Source: Sporodiniella umbellata (taxonomy: Eukaryota > Mucoromycota > Mucoromycetes > Mucorales > Rhizopodaceae). From it: a stretch of DNA of 64,000 bases. Below, piece by piece: positions 1-11,534 of the stretch. The position numbers and the translations under genes were made by a program. Location of the stretch: assembly GCA_025677835.1 (NCBI GenBank), contig JAIXMR010000015.1, positions 62,001 to 126,000 on the forward strand, in the 5' to 3' direction. Each line of letters opens with the position of its first letter. Position 1 is the stretch's first letter. The notes under the pieces were generated by a model. It saw only the letters and a program-made list of their open reading frames with translations, was not told the origin of the DNA and ran no database searches.

Positions 1-423
1 ATAAAATATTTGAAGTTTCTAATTCACTTAACATTCAAAGTATCTTTAATTTTTAGTACTTACCGTAGGAGAGCAGTCAAAAAAATACACCTAAGCTTTA
101 CATTTTGGGAATAAAATACAACAAGCTAACAAAAAAAAACTTTATAACAAGATGCTCCGAAGTGTTTTTGCTCTCCTAAAATACCAAAGTTTTTTTTTTG
201 GGCCTCTGGTTTTCTATTGGCAAACGCGATAACCTTGTTTTAAACACAAGCGGGATGTTGCTGCCAACTGAGATTATGAAAGCGGGTGAGCTTACTGGAC
301 TCAGTCTTCTTCATCCTGATCTCGGCGTCTTTTTTCGTTACGTCACACAGCCATTTGCAGCTCCATTTATTTTCTAAAACACGTCGATTTTAGTTTGTAC
401 TCTTCAAAGTTTTATGTTCTAAA
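1..423. other. Upstream region of the TPR/Mlp gene
   Basis: AT-rich non-coding DNA with short T and A runs. No ORF of note. It presumably holds the promoter and 5' leader of the nucleoporin gene starting at 424; I see no clear TATA box. Confidence 0.4.
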
Positions 424-3400
424 ATGCCTGAAGCAGGTAAAAAAACGCCCACGTAAAGCCTTCCACTTCTTACCTTTTTTCTTTTAAAAAAAATAGACAA
501 GTTGCTAAAGGTTTTGAAAGAGAATGAGAACTTTCAGCAGAAAATCATCACTCAGCAGATGATCGAAGCAAAACAGAAGGCTGATTTATACGTTTTGAGG
601 GTAATTACTTCTTTATAATCCCATACCAGTCTTCTTAAATATGATCTCTATTTCTCTGACAGGCCGAAAACAATGAACTAAAAGACAAGCTAGCTACTAA
701 AAAAATTGAAGAGGATGCGCTACATGTCAAGCTCAGTAAAACCGATAAAGAATATATAATGTCTAAAACCGCCCATGTACGCAATAAATACCCAATAAGC
801 AACTTGAAACTAACAAAAAAAAAAAACAGGAATCAGAAATTGTAGCTCTTAACAACAAGATAAAAGCACTGGAAAGCAAAAACCAGCTAGCCGTAAAAGA
901 CTCAAAAGAAGCATACACAAAATTAATTTCCAGCAATGGAGAGGTCATATCTATAAAAAACAAACTCGATGAATCAATTAAGGAAAGAAAAGAGCTAGAT
1001 ATACGAGTTTGTCGGCTTGAACTCGAAAAGCGGACAAATGACAATGTACACAAAACATCTGCAAAACGACATAAAGAGATTGAAGACAAAAACAAGAAAC
1101 TCTTTAATGAAAATGTTGAACTCCAAAAGAAAATTCAAGAAATGTCAGAGAAGATTAAAGAGTTTGAACGTATACACTCTGAACATGCTACAGAAAAGAC
1201 TTACGAAGAGTACATCGAGTTGCAGAGTAAATACGAATCAGCTCTTTCTGCCCTTGACAATTGCAATCTTACAAATGAAAAACTTCAGCGCCGTTTAAAT
1301 GATCAAGAAATCTTACAAAAGAAATACAGCCACGACTTGCAAGAATACAAGGAGAAATCAAGAGCTTTACAAAAAACAATAAAAAAACAAGAGACGAACT
1401 ACTACGAGCTAGAGTTTAATCTTAACAGAGTTTTATCAGACCGCCGCAGTCTTGCTCAAGAAAAAGAAAAGGTTGAAGCCACTTTGAAAGATACCACACA
1501 CCAACTTCAGCATATTCTTGTAGGCATGGAAAAACACCAAATTTCTATACCCAGCTCTGTGAGCATCTTTTCAGAAGCTACCACTGTTTCAGATACAAAT
1601 AATGTGTTCTCAAGTGTCGCTGAACTTCAGGAACTGAATGCGAACCTTTTGACACAACTAAGAACTTTGAAAGAAGAAGCTACTGCAACAAAAGACGCCT
1701 CGGATCGTTTTATTAATGAGGCACACGCCAAAACTCTTGATGAAGCCACAGACATAATAACCAAATTGGAGGCTTTAGTCATTGAAAAAGAGAGACGACT
1801 TGAAGAAGCTCAAAAAAGACTTGAAGAATACGGCAGCAAAGACGATCAAGAAAAGTCAGTAGAACAATCGAACCAAGCGGTACAAGAATCTTTGAAAAAA
1901 CTGAAAGAAACAGCCGATATGTTGACCATTTGTCGCTCTGAAATGACTGAACAAGTGCAAAAACTCAAAGACGAGTTATACGAGTCGCATGTAGCAGAAA
2001 ACAAAGCTAAAAGTGACTTGACTTCTTACCGGATTGAACTGGCACAACTAAAGCAGAAGAATTTATTTTTGACAGACTCTTTAGTAAAGAAAGAAGAAGA
2101 GCTATCTATCTCAAAGAATGGCGCTACTCTAGCTAGCAATCAATTGGAACAGAAAGAAAGCATGATAGGTCAAATCCAAGAGAAACTTCTTTTTTATAAG
2201 GAAGAAGCAAAAAAGCTTGAGGATGATAAAAAATCACTACAGGGTCAAGTTAGAATCCAATCAGAGTCCTATGAGCTTGTAAAGAAAGAGCTTAGTAGTA
2301 TCGACTCGGAAAAGCTTCACTTGAGTGAATTGCTAGGAAAAATGAATGTGCACGTTGAAGGACTTCGTAATATGGCTAGAGAAAACGCAGAATCAGCAAA
2401 AAAACAAAACAGACAATTGACTGAGGAAATTCAGACTTGCCATACAACAATTTCAGGACTTGAAAAAGAGCTGGAGCAGTTGAAGTATATTGGTTCTGAA
2501 GAAGGCAAAAGGGAAACCAAATTGCTCAAAGAAAAAGTGACTGAGCTGGAACAAAACTTGTCTGCAATTAACAAAGAAAAAATCGTTATTGAAACAAAGT
2601 TGTCAGAAGCAGAGAGTATTTCAAAAACCACTGCTGGTAATGAAGACGATAAAAAAACCAACGAAGAACACATAAATACGATTGCAGAATTAAAAGATCA
2701 AGTTCGCATTCTGGAAGATGAAAAGAAGCATAGCATGTCTACCATTGAAGAGCTTAAAAGCAGAATAAGCGACCTATCAGAAAAACATAAAAAGTCTTCT
2801 GAGGAGGCATACCAAAAAATAGAAGAGCTAAGTGCTGATATCGAACAACGTATACAAACGACTTCTGAAGCTCAAAAATTTATACAAAAGACACAAGAAG
2901 AGTATGAATCGTTAGCAGACTTACTGCAGAAATCTCAAACAAAAATCGCTATGGAAAACCAAGCTTTGAAATTTCAGAAAATAGCTTTGGAAGATAAAGT
3001 TGCAGAAACCTCCCAGCAAATAGAAGCTTTGGTCGCCACATTAGAAGTGCAAAAAACCATGGTAAAGGGCCTTGAGACAGACTTGAACGCCGAAAAGCAG
3101 ACACATGAACAAACCAAAGGTCTTGTAAGCAAATCTCAGAACGACCTCAATACTCTGCAAAGCGAGTTAAATGACACCAAACAGATACTTGAGGATGTCA
3201 AAGCCCAACTACAATCGAAATTGGGAGAATACCAAACCGAGGCTTCAATGTGGTCAGAAATCCATGCAAAACTAAATAAGGACAGTGAAGAAGCTGATAA
3301 AAAACGTCATGTTATTGATACTCATATTGAGGAGTTGTTCGGAAAACTATCGAAATGGGAAGAATCTGACCAGGCTTTGACAGATCCTGAAATCAGAAGA

Positions 3401-6023
3401 CTTTCTCAGGAGGCGTATTTACGACTAGTTAACACCAATGAGACTCTTTTACTTGAAAAAAAAGCAGTCAGCGTTAACTATTTTGAAGAGTGTAGAAAAT
3501 ACAAACTTTTGGAAAGAGAAACTGAATGTATTAGACAGCAACTATATGTATTCCGTAAAAAAGCAGACGATTTTGAGAAGCAATACAACGACTCGTTTAA
3601 AGAGAAGTCAGCTAAAGTTGAAGAGTATAGGCTCGAAGTTGATGCTTTTAAAAAGCAAAACCTTAGGTTAATGTCAACAAATAAAAAGCTAGAGACAGAC
3701 TTTCAACAAACATCTGCTGATTTACAAGAGAGCTCAAAAGAGCTTTCAATGCTGTCATTGAAAGTGAAAGCTTTTGAATCTCAGCTAAAGAAATCGGAAG
3801 AAAAGATCCAAGCGTTTGCCGAAAAGGAGAAAGAGTGGATAGCAAAATCCGCTCAGTATGACTCAAAAGAAATAGAGGCAGTTAAGGCAGAGTTGGAATC
3901 GGCTAAAGCAGAACTTCAAAGCTTGAGGCTGTCTGCTGTACCACTAAACGAAAAAATCAAATCCTTAGAGACGGAGTTAGAAAGTACTCGATCCAACCAG
4001 ACTGCTATTGTTAACAATGCTAGTCAAAAACAACGTATAGCACTAGAGCTTAAAAACCGTCTTACCGAGGCAAACAAAAAGAACGCAGAACTAGAGTCCA
4101 CAATCTCTGAGTTACAAAAACATACTAAAGATACGCCTGATAAGCCTGTCAATGTAAGAGAGTCAATACAAGTTCCAACATAATAACGATATATAGAATA
4201 CTCCTGTATCTGATAATGAACAGATCAAGAAGTTGGAGGAGAGTCTGAAGACTAAAAACAGCGAATACACTACACTAGAGGTAACTTCTTTGCCCCTTTC
4301 TTTTTTTTTTCTTTGCTAGATACAATTCTTTCTCGAAAAGATACTTAACGTTTTTTAGACCAAATATAGAAATTTGCTCAATAAAGCCAGAGCCATTCAA
4401 GCAGACAAGGTATGCTTCACAGAACACAAACAAATAAATAGCAAACTGATATTTTCATCAAAACAGAAAAGGGCGATGGATGAATTAAAGACGCTAAAGG
4501 GCGGAGAGGCAGGGCTAGATGCTAGTAAAAACGTTACTACTGACTCATCAAAAGTCCCTATACTTGAAAGCAAGATAGTTGAGCTCGAGGCCAAGATTGA
4601 ACAAATGACCAAGAGTGCTGCTGAGGTAGATATTGAGTTGAGCAGGGCAAAGGTTATGAACTCTATGGAGAAAAACAAAAACAAACGACTTCAGTCTCAG
4701 ATTGACGCACTCAAAAATGAAATGTCAAACAATCAAGCAACTGAGAACACTGCTAGCCAAACTGTTCAGAAACACGTTGGTGTGGCTACAAACAAACCTA
4801 TCAGAGAAGCAAGTGTTCAAGATAGTGCTCAAAATGCAGAAAAAGTTCAAAGTCAAGATACTGATTTTGTTATGAGCGAACCTGACGATCAAAACGGTGA
4901 CCATACTATGAGTGAGGCAAGTGGCTATATCGCAGAAGAAGCAAACGGTCAGCCAGAAGTAAATATGGGTATCTCAGCAGAGGTAGATACAAGCCTTGTG
5001 ACAGATTCGGATGCAAATGCGAACAGTTCAACGGAAGCAGTTACAAACTTAATAGTAGAACCAGAGCAATTAAGTTCTAAAGCCGAGGACCCTGTACAAC
5101 AGAAAGACGCCTCCACTGATGCAAGTGTAGACAGCAATGTTAAAAAAACTACAGGAAAGCTTGTAGAGCAGAATAAAGAACAATCTAACGAGAAAGCTGA
5201 AGAGGCTGAAACTAAAGAACAAACTGAGGAGCCCTCATTAGAGAAGTCGATTGCACAATTTAATGAGCCAATACCAAACGAAGGCAACAAAGAAAACCAA
5301 GGAGGCCTCAATGAAGAAACACATGAAAATATCACTGAACAGCTTAAAGAAAGCTCAAGTGAAAATCATATTGATCAGTCTGATGAACAATTCATTATTC
5401 AACCTGGAGAGTCAGTGGAAAATCCTGAAAGTACTCAAAATTCTTTAGTAGAGTTGGAGAGTGGCGAGATTTTAGAGCAATCAGAAAAACAACCTGAAGA
5501 GCATTCTCACCAAGAAATTGAAGAAAAGCTTAAATCGAGTCTGGTGGAGCAAACAACGAAACATATAGATGAGCAACCAGGTCAGGGCTTGGATGAACAG
5601 CTAACTGAAAAGCTTGTAGACCAAACAGCTGAACAGTCAGATCAAGGCTTGGATGAACAGCTAACTGAAAAGCTTGTAGACCAAACAGCTGAGCAGTCAG
5701 ATCAAGGCTTGGGTGAACAGCTATCCGAAAAACCTATAGAACTACCAAATGATATCTCTACAGAACAGCAGTCTATAGAGAAGATGAGTGATCAGACTGT
5801 AGACGATCTGGAAGCTGATATTGCTATTGAGTCTGGGACTAATGCTGCTCATGAATTAGTCAGCGAAGACCCAATGCACCAGGAAAATGAGCCAGATCAA
5901 ATTAAAGAAAAAGCAGATGAAGACGACACCAACCTGGACGAGCTAATAGAAACTGGTGTCAAAAAAAAGAGAGAGGATGAGGATGAGGTGCAATCACCAG
6001 GAAAGCGACAAAAGAGTGTGTAA
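424..6023 (+). CDS. Nucleoporin TPR/Mlp1-like nuclear basket protein
   Basis: Seven exons close in one frame: 424-436, 497-600, 663-776, 830-4153, 4197-4280, 4359-4409 and 4467-6023, giving about 1,748 aa. The first ~1,250 residues are nearly continuous heptad-rich coiled coil, low in Pro/Gly. The last ~450 are acidic and Glu/Gln/Ser-rich and end in a basic KKKR...GKRQK tail that could be a nuclear signal. This layout and length match TPR/Mlp1/Mlp2, the filament proteins of the nuclear basket that act in mRNP quality control, chromatin tethering and spindle-checkpoint docking. The start ATG sits in a 13-nt exon, so its choice rests on the splice continuity of exons 1-4. A 60-bp tandem repeat lies in the acidic tail near residue 1,600. 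Intron 4410-4466 (57 bp) has no stop and keeps the frame, so retention would only add 19 residues. Family assignment rests on architecture rather than on a short diagnostic motif. Confidence 0.75.
4410..4466 (+). other. Stop-free 57-bp intron inside the TPR gene
   Basis: It has a GTATGC donor and ends in ACAG. The flanking exons join phase 0. Its length is a multiple of three and it has no in-frame stop, so a simple ORF scan reads through it. It could also be retained as coding sequence. Confidence 0.55.
5583..5724 (+). repeat. 60-bp tandem repeat coding a 20-residue unit
   Basis: Two nearly identical 60-bp units (5583-5642 and 5643-5702) are followed by a diverged partial third copy. They encode QGLDEQLTEKLVDQTAEQSD-type units in the acidic tail of the TPR-like protein. 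The first two units differ by only a few bases, which suggests recent slippage or unequal exchange. Confidence 0.9.
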
Positions 6024-6436
6024 ATAGCCAATAAAACAAACAACAACAACCTTGTGTTTTTTTCATTTTATTTTAAAAAAAAAGAACATTGTTTATAGGT
6101 TAATGTGCTAAGTATACTGATACTGTTCTATTTTATATGAGCTGAAAAAATCTCTACGAGCAAACGGAAAGAGTATTGAGCAGAGTAAATGTTATTTTTG
6201 CAACTTTTTTTTCTTTTCGTGTTAGGATCGCTCCTTTAGTTTTGATGCTTTTTATCGAATTTTACGTTTTCTCATATTTTATCTTTATCGATTTTTCAGA
6301 AATGTGCGCCAACAAAAGAAAAAATAAAATATGTTTTTATACATTTATGTGCCAAATATTTGTATATATAAAGGTTAATAAAATAAAAGAGCTCTAATCA
6401 CAATAATACAAACAAAAAACAAAACAAAATATGATA
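6024..6436. other. Convergent 3' region between TPR and PKA-R genes
   Basis: AT-rich 3' flanks of two converging genes. A T/A tract lies near 6059-6083 and several AATAAA-like hexamers occur (for example ccaataaaac at 6028). No coding sequence seen. Confidence 0.4.
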
Positions 6437-7831
6437 CTATTGTTGTTGGTTGATAACAGCATAATAGTTTTCAGAATTTCTCTTCAAAATTTCATGAACC
6501 GATCCCAAAAGACGCGTGAAGGCTTTCTTGTTTAAAGTGGCACATTTTAACCTTCCTCTAGCAACTACTGTAGCAGCTCTTGGGCTATCGTTTAACAGCG
6601 CAAGCTCTATTTTTTTTTTCAAAACAAAAAACAAAAAAGAAAAGGTAAGTTCTCTACTGATTATGTATGTATACATATATATCATGAATTATCAGATTGT
6701 TCCTACCTCCAAAGTAAGAACCTCTTCCAAACTGGTTCACTTCATTTTGATTGCCATTTCCATCCGTTTTATAAAACACGGCAGTACCAGATTCAATAAG
6801 ATAAAACTGTTTTCCTACATCGCCCTGTTTCATGATTTCTGACTCATCTTCAAAGTAAACAGATTCAAGGGCATCAGCAATCTTGTGTCTTTCATAGGCT
6901 TCTAGCGACTTAAACAGAGGAACCTCAGCCAAGAAGGACTCGTACATTTTTCGTTTGAGAGAAGTGTTTTCCATCAAAATAGTTCTAAAGGTGACACGGT
7001 CCAAAGCCCAAACTTTGGCATTGGAGGTAGCAATAATAGTAGCAGCGCGGGGTGCGTTGTACATTAAAGCAAGCTCACCAAAACTGCCTCCTGTTTCATA
7101 GGAAGTTACCTTGTTTGTTTCGCCATCTTTGGTAATGAAACAATCAAAAGTACCAGAGTCTACTACGTAAAAGTAATCGCCTACTGCGCCTTGCTCAATG
7201 ATCGTTTTGCCGTTTTCGAATGTCATTTCCACCATGGCATTTACCACATCTTGATGATGCTCTTCATCCAAATTTTTAAACAAGAAGTTGTTGCCTACGC
7301 TATTTCCAATGCGCTCCATCTCAGACTCTGTTTTAGGAACAACTTTCTTTACAAAGTTGTCCCCGGCAGGCGCCATAGACTCTGCACTCACAGATGTGCG
7401 ACGTCCTCGGTTATAGTTGGGTGCTGGCATAGACAAGGGTTCAGTAGAGAAGTTGTCTTCCAATTCCCCATCAATACTTGTAGTTGTAGTAGCTATAGTA
7501 AAACTACTAAACGTTCTATCTCTTGTAGGGAAATCGTCTGTATCGGCCAGAGGGTGTCTTTCAGTTTCTATATGTTTTGAGAAGATAAATATACATATAT
7601 ACATGCAAAATAAATCAACTTCGGGTATTCTAACGTTTTTTTTTTCTCTTTACCTAAGAAAGGTGTTTGGTTTTGACGAAGGTACATAACACGTTGCTCC
7701 TCTAATTTTTTGTTAAAGAAGTTTGAGCAGTACTGAAGTACATCTTCAGGTTGATCTTTACAGTAAACTTCGTGTAATTCTGTTAAAAGTTGAGTATATT
7801 CATCTGCCTGGCCAAACTGAAATGGGTCCAT
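6437..7831 (-). CDS. cAMP-dependent protein kinase regulatory subunit
   Basis: Inhibitory, cAMP-binding subunit of protein kinase A. Three exons (7654-7831, 6707-7567, 6437-6606) close to 402 aa, a normal length for fungal PKA-R. Residues ~1-45 form an RIIa-type dimerisation/docking helix pair (starts [16 protein letters not shown]). Around residue 115 is the pseudosubstrate RRTSVSAE, with Ser at the phospho-acceptor position, so it is an RII-like autophosphorylatable inhibitor site. Two cyclic-nucleotide-binding domains follow, each with the phosphate-binding cassette signature: [16 protein letters not shown] in the first and [16 protein letters not shown] in the second. The second cassette is split by the last intron: exon 2 ends in YFGG and exon 3 resumes at ELALL. 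The gene is transcribed toward the TPR gene. Mucorales usually carry several PKA-R paralogues, so I give no symbol. Confidence 0.95.
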
Positions 7832-9727
7832 TTTTATTTTGTTTCGTTCCTTTTAAAAGAAATATGTTAAAATTGTTGACACAAAAGAACGACTTTTTTT
7901 TCACCTGTGCCTTTTTTTTTAAAAAAAAAAAAAAAGGTGAAAAGACGAAAAGTAAAAAGGAGAAAAAAAAAATAGAAAAAGGCTTTGGAATAATCGCCCT
8001 TTTTTTCTGTTTGTATTACATGAGTTCTCGTGGTCTATTTAGATTCCCATTGAACAAATTGATAGTAGCAGAGGTTTTATTCTGAAGCATTTTTATATTT
8101 CTTCTGCTTTTAGCAAATAAGCGTGTATTGACTGGTGTTAAAACAAGCATCTCTATATCGCTATTTCTCTGTCTTTGGCTTTTCTACGGCTTTCTAGTGT
8201 GTGTCTAAAGTAATACTGACTAAATCTAACTTCCTTCCCAAGAAAGCGACATTTGCAACCAATCACAACACGGTCTGACCTATCACAGACTTTAAAAAAG
8301 ATGGAGCGCTTTAGGTCTGAAAACACATCACATAGTGTAAATACTTCAGCAAAACATGCTGTTCATGTCTTCTAGGTAAATTATACTACGTTTGGTTCAG
8401 AAAAGTGACAAAGTGTCTTTGGAATTTGTTAGTATACATAAAATGTATCTAGATTTTTTAGAGAAAAGAGAAAACTATCAGCAAAAACAAACTGGTATCA
8501 TAATACTTTATGCTATAAAAAAACACTCCATAACGTCATTAAGTCCAGAGTTCTTTACAGACTGTACTGCTCTCAACTATAATTTGGTTGTCGTAGTGCA
8601 CAGGAAATTAAAAACAAGCCGTAAGGCGACTGGTCCGAGTAGCTCTTTTACAAACAAACGACAGTCTTGGTCCATTTGTAAATAGGCCTTTTTTGCTGTT
8701 GTTTCTTTTTTTTTTTTGTATTGTTCAAAACAGCTAATTCAAACAGACAGACAGATATGTTTAGCTCGTATTCTGCATTTGTAATGAGACTTTTTACTAA
8801 ACTAGCCTATACTATAGGTCGTAACCTATTGTCTTTTTTTAAGTAGCTCTATTAATATGAAACAAAAACTGATTGAAACACCTTTTTTCTTTTCATGAGA
8901 AATATTTAAAAGCCATTTTTTTGTCACTCCAAACGAGCATTAAAGCAATCTGGAGACCCTTTCTATTTTTGTGTGAAGCTTAATTGATACATTTAGTAGC
9001 TTTGAATATTTCAGAATCTACTCTATTAAACCAAGCTAAAAAAAAAAAAAGAGTTAACCATTTATCAGATCTAGATGACACAAACAAACGTCAGTTGAGC
9101 GTATCTGTAGCCTACTAAGGTTTTGAAAAAACACCGCCAAGAAAAGATGAATGCTTTGAAATAGGCATTTTCTTTATCAATGGGCCATACAATAGTCAGT
9201 TACTTCTGGACACGGATAGATTCTCTTTATATATTTTTCAGATACACATATACAAATAATTCAAAGTGTTAACAGCTTGATTCTTCTTAAAGGCATAGAA
9301 CAGCCTGACATTAATACAATTCGTAATATTTGACACTACTTTCTCATAGGAGTCTTTTGTTTTTGGAAATTGTCTTTCAGGGTGAAAGATAATCCTACGA
9401 TTTTTAGTAGCTTAAAACTATTTACAAATAAAAAGCAGCCTGTTTTAAACCAAAACGTGTTTTTGAAATAAGTCTTTCTTGTTGTCAAGTCTTTACGAAT
9501 GTGAGGTATTTGAACTGGGTTTATTCATCTCATTCGGAGACTAAATTTGTGTTTATAGAAATGGACATGGTAGAGGGAAAAAGCGTGACTTTTGAAAAAT
9601 TATCGGATTTTAAGCACACTTAATTGTTCTTTCAGGACAGGCTAGTGCTTTGGCAATCCGACACAAAAAGCCTTATTTTTTTTTGGTTTCAAGGTTTATA
9701 TATGGAATGATCCCAGTGTCTTTTGAT
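7832..9727. other. 1.9-kb intergenic region between two divergent genes
   Basis: It separates the divergent PKA-R and RING genes, so it should hold both promoters. An open frame at 8392-8685 (+) begins only at TTG, has low complexity and resembles nothing I know, so I do not call it. A T9-A15 palindromic tract with CACC/GGTG flanks lies at 7912-7935. Confidence 0.5.
7906..7940. repeat. T-tract/A-tract palindrome
   Basis: T9 is immediately followed by A15, flanked by cacctgtgcc on the left and ggtga on the right, so the flanks extend the dyad. It lies just upstream of the PKA-R start. It may act as a stiff, nucleosome-poor promoter element; this is inference. Confidence 0.6.
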
Positions 9728-11250
9728 ATGAGTAGAGACAATGCAGAAGAATCAACAGGATCTGATTTAAAGTACACAGAGACAAAGAGAACCAATTCAG
9801 CAAATGCATGGAAAGATTGGGCAGAAGAGCAAACCGAACTTAATGTTAGACAGATTACACCTCGGCAGCCCAGTAGAGAGAGATGCACCACTAGCCGCAA
9901 CATATGCTCTTTCACTAAAGAACAATTCAAGAGGGCATTTCCCTCCCCTTCGCTCTGTTTTTGCCGCAAACCGGCCTATCGCAGCCATACTCAGGAGCTT
10001 GGGCCAGTTCTTGAATGTGGCAATTATCAAGTTGTCTTGGACCACTCTAAAGTAAAAACAAAATACGTTTGTAGCTTCCACGTTCATGAGATTTCTTGGG
10101 AAAAAATTAAGAATAGGATCTTTGAAGAGAAAGAAATAGACGTTGATCTTCCCGAGCTAAGAGATTGTCCCCATTACAATTTCACATTTTGCACCACATT
10201 TCATTTATTTAACGACTATTTGCAAACTTTGCCCTCAGCTCCTCTTTGTTTTTGCAATCAACCCACGATTCTCAGAGTAGCCAATAGAGGCAAGACAAAT
10301 GATTTATCGTGTGCGGTTGAGCTAAGTTGTAAAAATTACGACAGCGAGGGAGCAAAACCAAAGTGCTGCTGGAAATTTAGCGCTAAAGATGTTGCTTTTC
10401 CTCGACCCGAGAGACCTTGCCACGCTTTGGCAAGCAAGAGAGAGTTCAAAAAAACAGTGTCCCCAACATTTTTGCAAGCCCGTACATCTCCTCTATCGTT
10501 TTCGACTGGCCACAAAAATGAGCTACTGTCTACTTTACTGTCCCCTGGTCGCCTAAAGAGTCCTGAGATTTGTCCAACAAGTGCTGTAACAAAAGTCAAA
10601 ACCACATTAAACGATGAAACCCCATCTTCATCCAGCTCAAGCTTATCGAAGGACTTGTCTACTATTAAACCGGCTTTACTGTCTACTGTCAGGCCTATCA
10701 AACAACCATCTATGAGCCCGGTAATCAGCGAGTATAATCAAGACGAACAACATGCCGTTAGCGAAAAAACCATCCATATTTTAAATAACAAAATTGAAAG
10801 ACTTGAAATGTCCAACAAGATGTATCGGGAAAAATACCAAGCATCGAAAACGCAAACCAGAAACTACCAGATGCTAATGAGCGGATATCAAGATGAGAGT
10901 GAAAAGGACAATATTTTGAGGATTGAGTGTCAGGAAAGACTGGATATACTTGAAGTAGAATTAGTGAAAATGATGAATGAAAACCAAGAACTGTCACAGA
11001 AACTGACTACCCTAACTGCTGAAGAATCGCGTGAGGAAAGAAGGTGTATCGTTTGCTTTAATCAACCAGTTGAATATGCACTTGCACCTTGTTTTCATTT
11101 TGGTAAATTTTATAGCTTTTTTAGAGATACAATGTGTATACCTAATCATGACTGTTCCTAGCCTATTGCTTAAAATGCTCTTCAAAACTAGAAGAATGTG
11201 CTATATGTAGGCAGCCCATTACCGACATTCATAAAATATTTCAGTCTTAA
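9728..11250 (+). CDS. C-terminal RING-finger protein with two Cys-rich (GRF-like) repeats
   Basis: Likely E3 ubiquitin ligase. Two exons, 9728-11102 and 11162-11250, close to 487 aa from the ATG of MSRDNAEES; an in-frame ATG at 9707 is the alternative start. The N-terminal half has two related Cys-rich repeats. Each begins with a CFC motif (LCFCRKP near residue 78, LCFCNQP near 175), has a third Cys about 18-20 residues later, and ends with a Cys-x-Phe-type pair (CSF, CWKF). This spacing recalls degenerate GRF-type zinc fingers. A Ser-rich linker, a coiled coil (~residues 350-430) and a C-terminal C3HC4 RING follow: CIVC...HF, then after the intron YCLKC and CAIC. The last exon was not visible as a long ORF, but its RING half fits exactly (G+CC gives Ala). 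Partner and substrate are unknown. Confidence 0.75.
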
Positions 11251-11430
11251 GCTGCCTTGTAAACAACAAACAACAAACAGCGAAATGTATCAACAGACCA
11301 CGCCAATATACCCGTCCCTCGCCTCTTCACATAATCAATTTCGCCAACAAGCATATTTATTATCAATATTATTATTACTATTATCATTATTGTCTCTTTT
11401 GACAACTCGTCCATTCTAATCAATTACCCA

Positions 11431-11480
11431 AAAAAAAAGAAAAAAAAAGAAAAAAAAAGAAAAAAAAAGAAAAAAAAAGA
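11431..11480. repeat. Five-copy 10-bp A9G tandem repeat
   Basis: Five perfect copies of aaaaaaaaga lie between the converging RING and HMG-box genes. The 10-bp period is close to the DNA helical repeat, so the A-tracts are phased on one face of the helix. Confidence 0.95.
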
Positions 11481-11534
11481 GGGATAATCTTGTTGTATAA
11501 CCAAAAACACAATAAAATCTTAACAAACAGCCTT

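Noticed and set aside
8392..8685. 97-codon open frame on the plus strand
   Set aside because: Starts only at TTG, no similarity I recognise, no splice or promoter context.
9673..10997. Minus-strand open frames opposite the RING gene
   Set aside because: Antisense shadows without domain motifs.
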